This document shows, piece after piece, positions 42,657-54,000 of a stretch of DNA of 64,000 nt. A program made the translations under genes and the position numbers. Source of the stretch: Candida dubliniensis CD36 (taxonomy: Eukaryota > Ascomycota > Pichiomycetes > Serinales > Debaryomycetaceae); contig NC_012866.1 of assembly GCF_000026945.1 (NCBI RefSeq), positions 620,001 to 684,000 of the forward strand. The letters are read 5' to 3'. Within the stretch, counting starts at the first letter, position 1, and each line of letters begins with the position of its first letter. The notes under the pieces were generated by a model, which saw nothing but the letters and a program-made list of their open reading frames with translations, did no database searches and had not been told where the DNA came from.

Positions 42657-45600
42657 TCATTCATCATCTTCAACATTTTCAATAGCTCTACCCTTAACAT
42701 ATTTTTCTTGTTTTACTTGGTCATTGATATTTGTATATAATTTTGCACCTTCCGTAATCAATTTAACCAAAGCAAAGCATGTAAATAAAACGGGCCAAAT
42801 ATAGAAACTAATGGAAATGTTTGTCTTATCCAATAATTTAAGACTATAAAGAACAATGAATGCTGGAATATGAACCATACTGAAATTAAGTAAACATGGA
42901 GTTATTCCACATCTTTTCAAAGTTTGCCAAGCAGTATGACCTTCCACGGGGATTCTTCGAGTTATATAAATTAATGCTGGTAAAATAGTCCAAAAGGAAA
43001 CGAAAAAATGAATCAATAAAGTTTTAAAATTCAATAAAAATTCAATTTGCAAATTCCCTGTCATATACCGTATTGGTTGATCGACACATAATTTATGAAT
43101 AGTAAGTATCCATATAATCCATAACATCAGACTAGGTAAAGTATATAGTACTGGAGCAGGTAATCTATTGAAAGCTTGATTTAATAAGTTACCTTGCAAT
43201 AACATGCCTTGTACGGGATTTGCTGCTTGTTGGATTTCATTTCCACCTTCATGGTTTGGTGCATCGGCTGCTAAATTCTTGTCATAATAAATCAATGCTT
43301 GTAATTCAATAGCCAATCCTATTACAATTGAACCTATGTCTGTTAATCTCCAATCCATGTTAGTCAACTCATCAATATTGATATGTGGTAATTGATCAAT
43401 AATAATCAGATTAGCTCTTAATACTGGACGTCCAAGAACAACCGCAAATAAAAGCACGGGTAAAATTATAATTATGGAAAATACCCAAAGCATGAGAATT
43501 AATGCAAAACATCTTAATTTGAAATTAGGTGGTCTATAAACAATTGTGTAAGCATCATCAGTGGTTGTAGTCGTGGTATCTTCATCTTCATCCGAAGTAG
43601 GTGTTTCATAACCACTGCGTTTGGGCGCTTCTTTGACTTCCTGTAATAATCTATCATCTTTGGATACTGCAACAAATAATTTTTTCACAAACTTTCTGGA
43701 AATCGTATCATTGGCAGGAGCCCTAACATAATTCCCATCAGGGACAAAAAATGCAACAGCATTAGGGTCCTGTTTAAATTTTGCCAAAGCTTCCTTGCGG
43801 GTTACTGGTTGAGTATAATCAGGTTGCACATTCAGACCAAATAACTGTAACCAAATGTTTCTATAAATAACATATCCTCTTTCACTTGAAATGGGTTTCC
43901 CCACTATAAAATGAGACAATCTCAATTTATGTGCCGAAATTTCAAATGCTCGTTCCCAATATTGTCTAACATATTTGGTGACTGTTGCTTGAGAATCAAC
44001 TAATGTTGGAACAATTATTGCCAATAATAGATATGTAAAGTATGATGGAGTTTGGATAGGTAAAAACACATTATAATCCTTGTCTTTGGGAGTTACAAGG
44101 TACCGTAATCCCCATGTTACCCCACCAATTCCGAAAATTATAAACGCACTATAGACCTTGGCTGTTAAATAAATGCGTGAAAGTTGCAATGACAATGGTT
44201 TCACCAAGGCATCGTGTATTAATCTAGTGTTTGGATCATCTGGACATCTTATGAAAAACAAAACCCCTGGACGCAATATTGTGCTCCTAACCATACCGAT
44301 ATACAATGCGAAAAATAACATATAAAGCGTCCCGCTTGCCCAATATAACAAAACTCTCAAGTAAGGTAGTTGCATCATTTCAAAGTATGAACTAACTAAA
44401 AATGTGAAAACTTTATCTCCGTTGTCAGCAATTTGGATAAACTGAGGAACAAACAAAGGTGCAGCACAAAAGTCCAATAACCAGCCACAATATACCGGGA
44501 AAAAGAATATCTCAATGGCAAATATCAAAAACACTTTAGCAGTTGAACTGATTTCAAACAATACTTTAAATGCCTTTCTCGGAGTGCCAGATATTGGTTT
44601 CGGCCCTGATACTAAAAACTTCATCAACCTGTAAATAGTTGTACAGATTAAACCATAACCAAGACCTAATATAAATATTCTTTCAATCAAGGTAACACCT
44701 TTATTTGCGTTGAATGTGCCCAAGGAAGAAACATACAGGGAAGTAAACTCATAAATATAATTGGGGAGTGGGATGCGTTTAGAAATATATGACACTAAGG
44801 TTATATTGATGAGTTTAAACAAAAAGGTAGTTATGGAAACAATAGTGTTTCCCAACATGTGAGGAATCAAGTAAATAAGAAACAAGTAAACAGCAACAAC
44901 GCAATTACAAAGAAACATGAGATAAATTGGTGTACTCAAGGTTAGAGTAACCCCAAAAGCTTCCAAAAATTCACCCACAACACCACCATCGGCACCTGCT
45001 GCTGCTACTGCTGCTGCTGCCGCTGCCACGTCTGCAGCTTCCTCGTCTTCATCTTCATCTTCTTGTTCTTGTTCTTGTTCTTGTTCTTGTTCTCGTTCCT
45101 CTTCGTCCTCACTACCAATGTCATTTCTTCCATTGAAAACATTATGCATTATATTATCTGGTGCATCGAAATTGTGCGTTGGAAAAGCGTCTTGCTCATC
45201 AGTCCCATTATCAAATTGGTTTAAAAGCGGTTGTTGTTGTTGTTGTTGTTGTTGTTCCTCATTGCCAAAAAGTTGATTTTGATCAATAGCTCTTCGTAAA
45301 GCCGCTTCTCCACGAGCAGCAACATTCATATCCCGATCTTCATTTTGCAAATCATTTATAGCTGTCGCCAACGTTTCTAACCGCTGTAAATTTGCTGCTG
45401 CTTCTTCTTCACCGTTGTTCCCATCTGTTCTTAAATCTTGTAATGCATTCTGTAGCATATCCACAAGCTTGGCTCTATGCTCTTTACCTATTTTTTTGTG
45501 CAACATCTTCAAATATCCTTCGTCTCTAACCACCCATTCACGTTCAATAAATAAAGCTATATTAGCCACTATCGCAACAAATAAATATCTCACTCCACTG

Positions 45601-46118
45601 AAATAGGTGTATCCAAAAAACTTCTTCAACTTCATTAAGGAAAATTGTATTGGTGTTTGCAGTTTGTCGGCTAGATACGTGTTAATATCAAATTCACCAA
45701 ATAACAAGGCATCGACAAACTTCTGGTTCACCAATGGTAATGTTCCATCTATGGCCCATGTATACACTCTTCCGGAGAATTTCCAAAAGAGTGGCACTTG
45801 AATAACAATGCATAGTATGTATAATGATATTGAAATCGATTTGAATACAGTTGAAGATGTGATTTGTAGGAATTTTTTCCAAATCAAATCAAGTGGGATA
45901 TACTGTGGCATTGCTGGGTCATAAATAATCTTAAACTTATAAGGGGAGTTACAAATGTCACATTTCTCAGTGGATTTGTTTGAATGTTTCAACCATTCCA
46001 TCAAACAATCTTGATGAATATATTTGATTGACCCTCGACATTTGCATGGATGATATAGAGGTTGTGATGAAGTTGCTTCACCACGACATATACGACATGT
46101 GTGATCTGTTGATGACAT
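42657..46118 (-). CDS. SSM4: ER membrane RING-CH ubiquitin ligase (Doa10/Ssm4)
   Basis: E3 ligase of ER-associated degradation, acting with Ubc6/Ubc7-type E2 enzymes on cytosolic and membrane degrons. The RING-CH (C4HC3) is at the very N terminus: Cys8, Cys11, Cys25, Cys27, His35, Cys38, Cys53, Cys56. Many hydrophobic segments follow (about 14 in this family). Between the first two and the rest lies a long cytosolic loop with a Gln run and a Gln-Glu/Asp-Glu run followed by Ala-rich sequence (residues about 285-385; DNA 44990-45260). At 1,153 residues it is shorter than yeast Doa10. The family TEB4-Doa10 domain is probably in the 530-700 region, which I cannot align exactly. TAF13 lies 270 bp upstream on the same strand. 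Confidence 0.92.
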   Translation of the reverse strand: MSSTDHTCRICRGEATSSQPLYHPCKCRGSIKYIHQDCLMEWLKHSNKSTEKCDICNSPYKFKIIYDPAMPQYIPLDLIWKKFLQITSSTVFKSISISLYILCIVIQVPLFWKFSGRVYTWAIDGTLPLVNQKFVDALLFGEFDINTYLADKLQTPIQFSLMKLKKFFGYTYFSGVRYLFVAIVANIALFIEREWVVRDEGYLKMLHKKIGKEHRAKLVDMLQNALQDLRTDGNNGEEEAAANLQRLETLATAINDLQNEDRDMNVAARGEAALRRAIDQNQLFGNEEQQQQQQQQPLLNQFDNGTDEQDAFPTHNFDAPDNIMHNVFNGRNDIGSEDEEEREQEQEQEQEQEDEDEDEEAADVAAAAAAVAAAGADGGVVGEFLEAFGVTLTLSTPIYLMFLCNCVVAVYLFLIYLIPHMLGNTIVSITTFLFKLINITLVSYISKRIPLPNYIYEFTSLYVSSLGTFNANKGVTLIERIFILGLGYGLICTTIYRLMKFLVSGPKPISGTPRKAFKVLFEISSTAKVFLIFAIEIFFFPVYCGWLLDFCAAPLFVPQFIQIADNGDKVFTFLVSSYFEMMQLPYLRVLLYWASGTLYMLFFALYIGMVRSTILRPGVLFFIRCPDDPNTRLIHDALVKPLSLQLSRIYLTAKVYSAFIIFGIGGVTWGLRYLVTPKDKDYNVFLPIQTPSYFTYLLLAIIVPTLVDSQATVTKYVRQYWERAFEISAHKLRLSHFIVGKPISSERGYVIYRNIWLQLFGLNVQPDYTQPVTRKEALAKFKQDPNAVAFFVPDGNYVRAPANDTISRKFVKKLFVAVSKDDRLLQEVKEAPKRSGYETPTSDEDEDTTTTTTDDAYTIVYRPPNFKLRCFALILMLWVFSIIIILPVLLFAVVLGRPVLRANLIIIDQLPHINIDELTNMDWRLTDIGSIVIGLAIELQALIYYDKNLAADAPNHEGGNEIQQAANPVQGMLLQGNLLNQAFNRLPAPVLYTLPSLMLWIIWILTIHKLCVDQPIRYMTGNLQIEFLLNFKTLLIHFFVSFWTILPALIYITRRIPVEGHTAWQTLKRCGITPCLLNFSMVHIPAFIVLYSLKLLDKTNISISFYIWPVLFTCFALVKLITEGAKLYTNINDQVKQEKYVKGRAIENVEDDE
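44990..45260. repeat. Coding microsatellites inside SSM4
   Basis: In the SSM4 sense these encode a Gln run (GTT repeats on the plus strand near 45232-45256), an alternating Gln-Glu run (TTGTTC repeats near 45061-45096), a Glu/Asp run and an Ala run (GCTGCT near 44998-45028). Such tracts often vary in length between strains and alleles. Confidence 0.85.
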
Positions 46119-46391
46119 GAAGAAACCTAATCAAAAAGAACAAGTTAGTCAAAATGGAATTATCGAATGGCAAAAAAAAATTTTTTTTTTTTCTTTTTTT
46201 TTCTTTTTTTTGGAGTTTGAATTAAAAGTGTGTTTTAAAGAATTGATTATATTTGAGTGTGAGATTACGTAAATGTATATTTTGGGAGAAAAACAAGAAA
46301 CACAACGATTGTGTGATTACAGAATAGAAAAACCTCAACTAATTAATATATTAAACGAGTATTACACATAATCATCGTAACATGTCCTGAT
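46119..46391. other. SSM4-TAF13 spacer
   Basis: Carries T-tracts at 46180-46211, which are A-tracts in the SSM4 leader. No gene. Confidence 0.6.
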
Positions 46392-46907
46392 TTAAGTATG
46401 GCTTTTCTTCTTTTTCTTTTTCAGTTGTTTTGAATCATTCCTAGTATTTGAATTATCTTTCAGGTTCTGCCCATTTTCACGTTCTTCGTGCTCTTCATCA
46501 ACCTCTTCCTCGTCCTCGTCCTCGTCATCTTCATCATCATTGTTTTTATTATCATATTTATCATCATCAAACATCTTTTTCGCTTTCTCTATTTTATAAC
46601 TTTGCTCTAGAATGTATCGGAAACGAGCTAATTTCATAGGATCATTTCTTAAAGTAAATGCCAAATCATTCAACTTGACTCGTGTTCGATTTTGACTCTT
46701 TGCAAAGTTTACCATCGAATACGATATTTGTGAAATGTATTCGACCAACACATCCTCTAATGCATTGACAGTGGCCTCGGTACTCACGGGTCGATCACCC
46801 ATCGCATATAGCAAATTCTCTATATCTTTTGCAAATAACCGTTGACGCTTTCTCTTCTTTTTCTGATTAGTGACTGATGGCAATTGCGGATGTTTGGTGA
46901 AAGACAT
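46392..46907 (-). CDS. TAF13: TFIID subunit TAF13 (TAF19)
   Basis: Histone-fold subunit of TFIID that pairs with TAF11. In 171 residues, a basic start (NQKKKRKRQRLF) leads into the fold at about 24-110: KDIENLLYAMGD, then ALEDVLVEYISQISYSMVNFAK, then RVKLNDLAFTLRNDPMKLARFRYIL. This is the TAF13 pattern, including the LRNDP-K-ARF motif. The tail from about 120 is an Asp/Glu run followed by polar sequence and a Lys run (KKKKKK), probably disordered. The length is close to yeast Taf13. In Candida nomenclature I have seen TAF19 used for it. The start is the first ATG. Confidence 0.92.
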   Translation of the reverse strand: MSFTKHPQLPSVTNQKKKRKRQRLFAKDIENLLYAMGDRPVSTEATVNALEDVLVEYISQISYSMVNFAKSQNRTRVKLNDLAFTLRNDPMKLARFRYILEQSYKIEKAKKMFDDDKYDNKNNDDEDDEDEDEEEVDEEHEERENGQNLKDNSNTRNDSKQLKKKKKKSHT

Positions 46908-47198
46908 GTTGTGCAGATATGTATATACATGTACTGTTATGATTATTTGTTGTTAAAGTAGGTGTTGTCAGAAGTTGTGTGTGTGTTTTTTTTTGGCTCT
47001 TTTTTTTTTTTTTTAGAGAGAGAGAATTGTTTATCCCGCAGACACAATGAATCCAATCTTTTGCAATTAAGATATCATCCTAAACACATTATACTAGAAT
47101 TAAAGTAAGAAAGAAAACATAATTATTCTTTAAACATATATTTTGAACAAATTTGAGCTATATATATATATAAAAAGGAGAAGAAGCTGACCAGCAAA

Positions 47199-48560
47199 TT
47201 ATAAATTACTCTTAATTTCAACTTGGTCCTTTTGAACATCAGGACCAAGCCCTTGTTGTGCAACAACATCCATTGCTGCTTTGAAATAGTCAAGCATTGA
47301 AGTAGAAATATTTGGGTATTCATAGTTGGTTGTTCTTTCAACATGTTGACAACCAGCAACAGGTGGCTTGTTAGAGAATCTATCAATAATCCAAGTCAAA
47401 GCGGCTGGGGCACCAACAATGGATTCAGTAATGTGACCGTTTGTCAAATCTTCAGCAAATTCCAATGAAGCAATACCAGCATCACACCAATTTTGATAAG
47501 TTTTCTTAGTATTGACAATAGGAACAATTTGATCAATAGCACCATGGTAAATCAAGATGGGGATTTTTGGAACTAATTTTTTTTGATAAACCAAACCGTT
47601 ATCTCTAACAATCTTACAAACTGCTCGGTTTTTGAAGATACCCCAACCTGATTTGAACACCTTATTGCCACCGGTTAAAAATCTAGTTCCCACATACTTT
47701 ATCAAGCTATCTGTCAAACAATGGTTGTCAATTTTATTGAAGATTGATTGTTTATTAGTATCATTTTGTAATATTTCTTTAAACTCTGGATATTCATTTG
47801 CAACACCACCTAAAACATTGGCTGCAATTCCTGCAAAAACAGTATTATCGGTGGCTTCTACTGTAGCGGTTATGTTGGTAACAAATCCACCTAATGCAGC
47901 ACCCAACAAGTTCCCGCTCAATTCAGGTGCATATTCTGGTTGTAAAGCAGCTGCCCAACCAGAGGCTAATGATCCACCAGAGTATCCCCACATAACAACT
48001 TTGGCATCTTCTTTAATATTGGTAGTATTACCGGACTTTAAGGCTGCACGAATGGAGTTTAACACAGCTTGACCAGATTGTTTACCAACAGTGAATGCCA
48101 GTTTGGGACCTTCATAATCTGGAGATACGACATAATATCCTTGTTCCAACAATGGTGCCAATAAAAATGTTTCAGCTTGGGTAGCCAAAGTACTCATATC
48201 AGAGCCAAATTGAAGAGCATAAGAGGGGGCACAGTCAGCTTTAGCAGCGTTTTCAAAAACTTGATAAGAAGCAACCTTGGAAGGGTCAGCATTGAATGGT
48301 TCCATAACAGTGGTGACGATGACATTTGGGTTACCGAAGGAATCTTCAGATCTAACTAAAAGTTGCCAGGAGTTTTGGATCTTGAGGGGAACAAACTCAC
48401 CAGTGATGGATTTTGGGATTTTTCTAAAGTGTAAGATATCACCAACAGCAGCTTTTTCAAAACCTTCAGGAGCATTGTAAAAGGGATCAATTGATGGTTT
48501 TGTTGGAAGTAAAATACCAGCATAGATTGGAGCAATAAGGAAAAGTATTAAGTATAACAT
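47199..48560 (-). CDS. Secreted lipase of the LIP family (copy 2, inverted relative to copy 1)
   Basis: 453 residues, closely similar to the 36533-37915 product along its whole length. The signal peptide is [15 protein letters not shown]. The nucleophile elbow GYSGG, the [10 protein letters not shown] acid region and the TNGHITES His region are all kept, so both copies look active. Differences concentrate at residues about 280-320 and at the last ten residues (ends VEIKSNL). It is one of the LIP genes expected on this chromosome (LIP5/LIP8/LIP9). The pair is the longest inverted repeat in the window, about 1.36 kb with 9.3 kb between the copies. TAF13 follows downstream on the same strand. 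Confidence 0.93.
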   Translation of the reverse strand: MLYLILFLIAPIYAGILLPTKPSIDPFYNAPEGFEKAAVGDILHFRKIPKSITGEFVPLKIQNSWQLLVRSEDSFGNPNVIVTTVMEPFNADPSKVASYQVFENAAKADCAPSYALQFGSDMSTLATQAETFLLAPLLEQGYYVVSPDYEGPKLAFTVGKQSGQAVLNSIRAALKSGNTTNIKEDAKVVMWGYSGGSLASGWAAALQPEYAPELSGNLLGAALGGFVTNITATVEATDNTVFAGIAANVLGGVANEYPEFKEILQNDTNKQSIFNKIDNHCLTDSLIKYVGTRFLTGGNKVFKSGWGIFKNRAVCKIVRDNGLVYQKKLVPKIPILIYHGAIDQIVPIVNTKKTYQNWCDAGIASLEFAEDLTNGHITESIVGAPAALTWIIDRFSNKPPVAGCQHVERTTNYEYPNISTSMLDYFKAAMDVVAQQGLGPDVQKDQVEIKSNL

Positions 48561-51095
48561 TTTCTTGTTTGGATAAGTAAAAACTTAAAAAAAACGAATT
48601 GTTAAAAAAGAAGGATGCCATTTATGTTGAATTTATACTTTTCCAAGACTGAGTAATGCTAAGGCACTCTCTGCTTTTATTTTTGAATTGATTTCATCAA
48701 CAGTACGCTTAAATTACTGTTGATTGTTTTACAATTGCATCATCTGATTGTTACACTATTGTTAAGTTAAAGTTGTGACACTTCATGATTCATGATTATA
48801 TTTGAAAAACATACACTTCTATACGAAGTATTGGGTAACTGATGTGTAAATATTAGGATTGTTATTGACCAGAAGTGGACCATCTCTTTGTTAATACAAA
48901 CAAAAACAAAAACAAAAACAAGAATTCAAGCAATGATGTCAAATTGCAGTTGTTTTTGTACTCTTGGAAATTGACAGGTCTCTCCATTTTTAAACAGTTT
49001 TTGATTTGGGTGCAATATTCTTGCAGTATTCTTGCAATTCTTTTGCATTAAGAGAAATATTCTTGCAATTGTTGTTTTGGTTACTGCATTATCTCAGTAT
49101 TGTTCACCACTCATGTTTGGCTTTGTGTGATTGTTTTGATTTCCCGTAAAACAATAGTGTTTATTACGAGAGCACAGTTCCAGAATAAACAATAAATGTA
49201 CCTCGCATTGTTTAGCTATAACTTTAGAAATGCCGTGCAATATCTTCGTTTCCAAAAGCAATTGCGCTAGATTGTTTGTTTATGATCTTGGTGTATCATA
49301 TCAAGTCACAACAAATCGAATACGGAATGGGTTGTGGCAACAACAATACAGATTCCCACTAACCAATCGATTATTGTAGCCTATTGCCAATTTGTCATTT
49401 ACCATTCTCTGATTCCTCTGTTTAAACCTCGTTAAGTTAACTCTACTCTTCTTCCATCGCTTGTGTCTATATACGAAGTATACAATATAAAATATAATTT
49501 TCTTCTTCCCACTGTTTATATTGTCAACCTATCTAGAAATGTGGAAGTAGATTAGATGTGTAAACATAATTCTAGGTTTACTAAATTCCTTTTGCCCAAT
49601 TCATTTGTCCAATTCAATATTGTAGCTGGTTATCCCTCTCAGTAAAACCAATTGCGGATATAGTTCAATAAGCAGTAATAGAGTACAACATTAGATTGTA
49701 ATCAGTATTAGTGAATTAGTTGCTTAACTATTTATTATAAATTTTCATCAAAATCTGGTGAAAATTCTAAGAAAAAAAAACTCAAACTCTTTACCTTTCT
49801 AATAACCATAAATAATTCGTAAATACATATAACATAACTCCAAGAAGAGCTTTAAAGGTATAAAGTATAAAATTGAGAAAGCAGTTATATTGGGTTTTCA
49901 TTGCAACATCTTACTAACAAGTTAGATAGTTTAACCAAAGTCTTAGGATAATTGACTTGGCAAAATCCGACCAAACCGTGGTAGAACAAAAGCCAAGATT
50001 AAATCATCAAACTTTATCTTTACTGGTTTATCACCGTATACCATCACTATATCTGTTATTGACTATGACCAGACAAGGCTTATACCAAGAAGTAAGTGGA
50101 ATAAGCACTCAAAAGAAAGTAGATGATTCGGGAATACATAATATGCAGCAATAAATTCAGATGACCATGACTTGGAACAATAGCAAAATGTAACATTGTG
50201 TATAGCCTTGTAATTGAGCTTTGTACTACATTCCAACTTTGTCACAACTGGACCATTTTCACTTACCATCTAGCTCCAGTTAAACTCCTCGATGGGTAGT
50301 GGTGGATGATGATTAATGTCTATATCCATGTATATGATTTTTCTGGGCAAATCCCAATGACTAAGGAAATACAAATTCTTGGCTTAATTAACCGTTTTGC
50401 CAATTGGGTTTGTCTAATTACACACGTGGGAGAAGAGAAAGGAAACGCAGTTGATGAATTCTTTCTAAACAGCCAATATTTGTATTTAATATATATACAT
50501 ATATTTCATAAACAATCCAATCAAAAGTCAAATCTGAATAGTCGTGTGTGTTTATATGTTGTGTGGATGGATAAATTATCATCTGCTTCCTTCCAACAAC
50601 AACAGTAGAAACAATGATTAGATTTTAGTGCAATTTAAAGTTTTGTTAGTAAGGGAAAAAAAGAAAACCAATTTTGTGTAATCTCAATCCTTAATTAATT
50701 AATTAAAAACCGGCAATAATTGCCTAATGGCTAAGCAAAATTAGCTTTTTTTTTTTTTAAAATCTTAAATCAGTATATATTACTATTCATCCATAAGTAA
50801 CATCGCTAATATCATAACCATAATCATATTAAGATACTTTGACTGTTAAAATTTCTGCCTTCCAAAGTATAAATTGATGACTATTTTCCTCCCTCCCTCC
50901 TTTCCCTTTTCAATCATTAGTATTCTTTTTCACTTTTGGAGAGAAAAAAAAAAAAAAAAGTTTGCAACAAAACCCATCAATTGCTTGAGAGATTAACATT
51001 TCCAATCAATCTACCACACACACACAAACTTTTTTATTTGAGTTCTATAACACTAGTCTACTTCCTTGTGTTTATTATTGTTTTTGTTTTAGAAT
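48561..51095. other. Divergent intergenic region, lipase copy 2 (left) and ENA pump (right)
   Basis: 2.5 kb with no supported gene. It holds an ACAAAAACAAA-type run (48896-48922), a cluster of ATTCTTGCA words (49017-49067) and a palindromic TTAATTAATTAATTAA (about 50691-50706). The ENA-side leader has an A-tract (50944-50959), a CA repeat (about 51016-51027) and a T-rich stretch. I see no ATG in the ENA frame here and no consensus intron. Confidence 0.6.
49017..49067. repeat. Cluster of ATTCTTGCA words
   Basis: Exact ATTCTTGCA occurs at 49017-49025, 49028-49036 and 49059-49067, with a variant ATTCTTTTGCA at 49037-49047. This is four related words in about 50 bp, roughly 460 bp upstream of lipase copy 2. 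A binding-site cluster is possible but unproven. Confidence 0.5.
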
Positions 51096-54000
51096 TTGAA
51101 AATAAACGGCGCTACTAAAATTAACGAGAAAAATGGCTCTTCTGTTAGTGAGAGCTATGAAAATGAAAGCAGTAAGAAATCGATATATGACAATGTTCAA
51201 AGTATAGAAGCTTATAGATTAACAGTGGAAAATGTTGCTCAAGAATTTGCTACCAATATAATCAAGGGGTTATCAACTCAAGATGCAGCAAAACGCTTGC
51301 AATCTTATGGACCTAACAATTTAGGTAAAGAAGAATCAATTTCATATGTTAAAATTCTTGCTCATCAAGTTTTCAATGCCATGATTTTGGTATTGATTAT
51401 TAGTATGATCATTGCTCTTGCCATTAAAGATTGGATTTCCGGTGGAGTCATTGCTGGGGTGATTTTAATTAATGTTATTATTGGGTTTGTCCAAGAGTTA
51501 AAGGCTGAAAAAACTATGGGATCATTAAGAAATTTATCTTCCCCCACGGCAAGAGCAACTAGAAATGGTGATGATCTTACTATCCCAGCCGAAGATGTTG
51601 TTCCTGGTGATATTGTTCATGTCAAAGTTGGCGACACTGTTCCGGCCGATATTCGATTGTTTGATTGTATGAACTTAGAAACTGATGAAGCCTTGTTGAC
51701 TGGTGAATCATTGCCAGTAGCAAAAAATTATCAAATAGTTTATGATGATTATTCTGTGCCAATCCCAGTTGGTGATCGTTTGAATTTGATATATTCTTCA
51801 TCAATAGTCTCAAAGGGAAGAGGTTCCGGTATAGCTATTGGAACAGGATTGAATACGGAAATTGGTTCCATTGCAAAATCATTGCAAAGTGACAATGGGT
51901 TGATTAGAAAAGTCGATAAATCAAATGGACGTCAACCACAAAAAAGAGAATATTTCCATGCCGGGTTGGGAAGTATTTATGATATTGTTGGTAACATTTT
52001 AGGTGTCACTACTGGAACTCCTTTACAAAAAAGATTATCCTGGTTGGCAATTTTGTTGTTTTGGGTGGCAGTGGTATTTGCTATTGTTGTTATGGCATCT
52101 CAGAAGTTCCATGTCAATAAAGAAGTGGCCATCTATGCCATTTGTGTTGCATTATCAATGATTCCTTCTTCACTCATTGTTGTTTTAACAATAACTATGG
52201 CGGTTGGCGCCCAAGTAATGGTTACTAAAAATGTTATTGTTAGAAAATTAGATGCATTAGAAGCATTGGGAGGAATTGATAATATTTGTTCAGATAAAAC
52301 CGGTACTTTAACTCAAGGTAAAATGATTGCCAAAAAAGTTTGGTTACCAAATGTTGGTACATTGGACGTACAAAATTCCAATGAACCATACAATCCAACT
52401 ATTGGAGACATCAAATACTCTCCATTTTCACCAAAGTTTATTAAAGATACCGACGAAGAAATTGATTTCAATAAACCATATCCTGATCCAATGCCTGAAT
52501 CTATGCACAACTGGTTGGTGACTGCCACTTTGGCCAATATTGCTACAGTGAATCAAATAAAAGATGAAGAAACAGGAGAATTATTTTGGAAAGCTCATGG
52601 AGATGCTACAGAAATTGCCATTCAAGTCTTTACTACAAGATTAAATTTTGGTCGTGAATCAGTTGCCCAAGGCTATGAACATTTAGCTGAATTCCCATTT
52701 GATTCTTCGATCAAAAGAATGTCTGCCATCTATAAAAAAGGTAATGACGCTAGAGTTTATACCAAAGGTGCTGTTGAGAGAGTTTTAGGGTTGTGTGATT
52801 ACTGGTATGGTGAAAGGACTGAAGACAATTACGATTCTCAAACTTTGATCAAATTAACTGAAGATGACATCAACTTAATTGAAGAAAATATGGTTGCTTT
52901 ATCATCACAAGGTTTACGTGTATTGGCATTTGCAACTAGAGAACTTGGTGACGCTGATATAAATGATCGTGAACAAGTTGAATCACATTTGATTTTCCAA
53001 GGTTTAATTGGTATTTATGACCCACCAAGAGAGGAAACTGCCCCATCTGTGAAATTATGTCACAGAGCCGGTATCAATGTTCATATGCTTACTGGTGATC
53101 ATCCAGGTACAGCCAAGGCTATTGCTCAAGAGGTTGGTATTTTGCCACGTAATTTATATCATTATAGTGAAGATGTGGTTAAGGCAATGACAATGACTGC
53201 TAATGAATTTGATGCTTTAAGCGATGAGGAAATTGACAAATTACCTGTTTTACCTTTAGTCATTGCTCGATGTGCACCAAAGACTAAAGTTCGTATGATT
53301 GATGCCTTACATAGAAGAAAGAAGTTTGCTGCTATGACTGGTGATGGTGTCAATGATTCTCCATCTTTGAAGAAAGCCGACGTTGGTATTGCCATGGGAT
53401 TGAATGGGTCAGATGTTGCTAAAGATGCTTCTGACATTGTATTAACTGACGATAATTTTGCTTCAATTTTGAATGCCATTGAAGAAGGTAGAAGAATGTC
53501 ATCAAATATTCAAAAATTTGTATTACAATTGTTGGCGGAAAATGTGGCACAGGCTTTATATTTGATGATCGGTTTAGCATTTATTGATGCTTCCGGGTAT
53601 TCAGTTTTCCCATTGAGTCCGGTCGAAGTTTTATTTGTTATTGTTATCACAAGCACATTTCCTGCTATTGGGTTAGGATTCTGTGGTGCCGATGATGATA
53701 TTCTTGAAAAGCCACCAAGTAGTACCATTTTCACATGGGAAGTCATTATAGATATGTTTGGATATGGGTTTATAATGGCAGTTTCTTGTTTATTATGCTT
53801 TGTGATTATTGTTTATGGAGCCGGTGATGGTGATTTAGGAGTCAATTGTAATTCTATTGATGCAAACACCAATACTTGCTCTTTAGTTTTTAAGGGGAGA
53901 TCTGCTGCTTTTAGTGTAATGACATGGTGTGCCTTGGTGTTATCTTTAGAATGTCTTCACCCAAGATCATCGGTTTTCCATTTCCCAACTCGAGATCTTT

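Noticed and set aside
51060..51095. Intron end (TTTTGTTTTAG) supplying the ENA start codon
   Set aside because: No donor (GTATGT) or branch point (TACTAAC) seen upstream within about 500 bp; kept only as an alternative in the finding.
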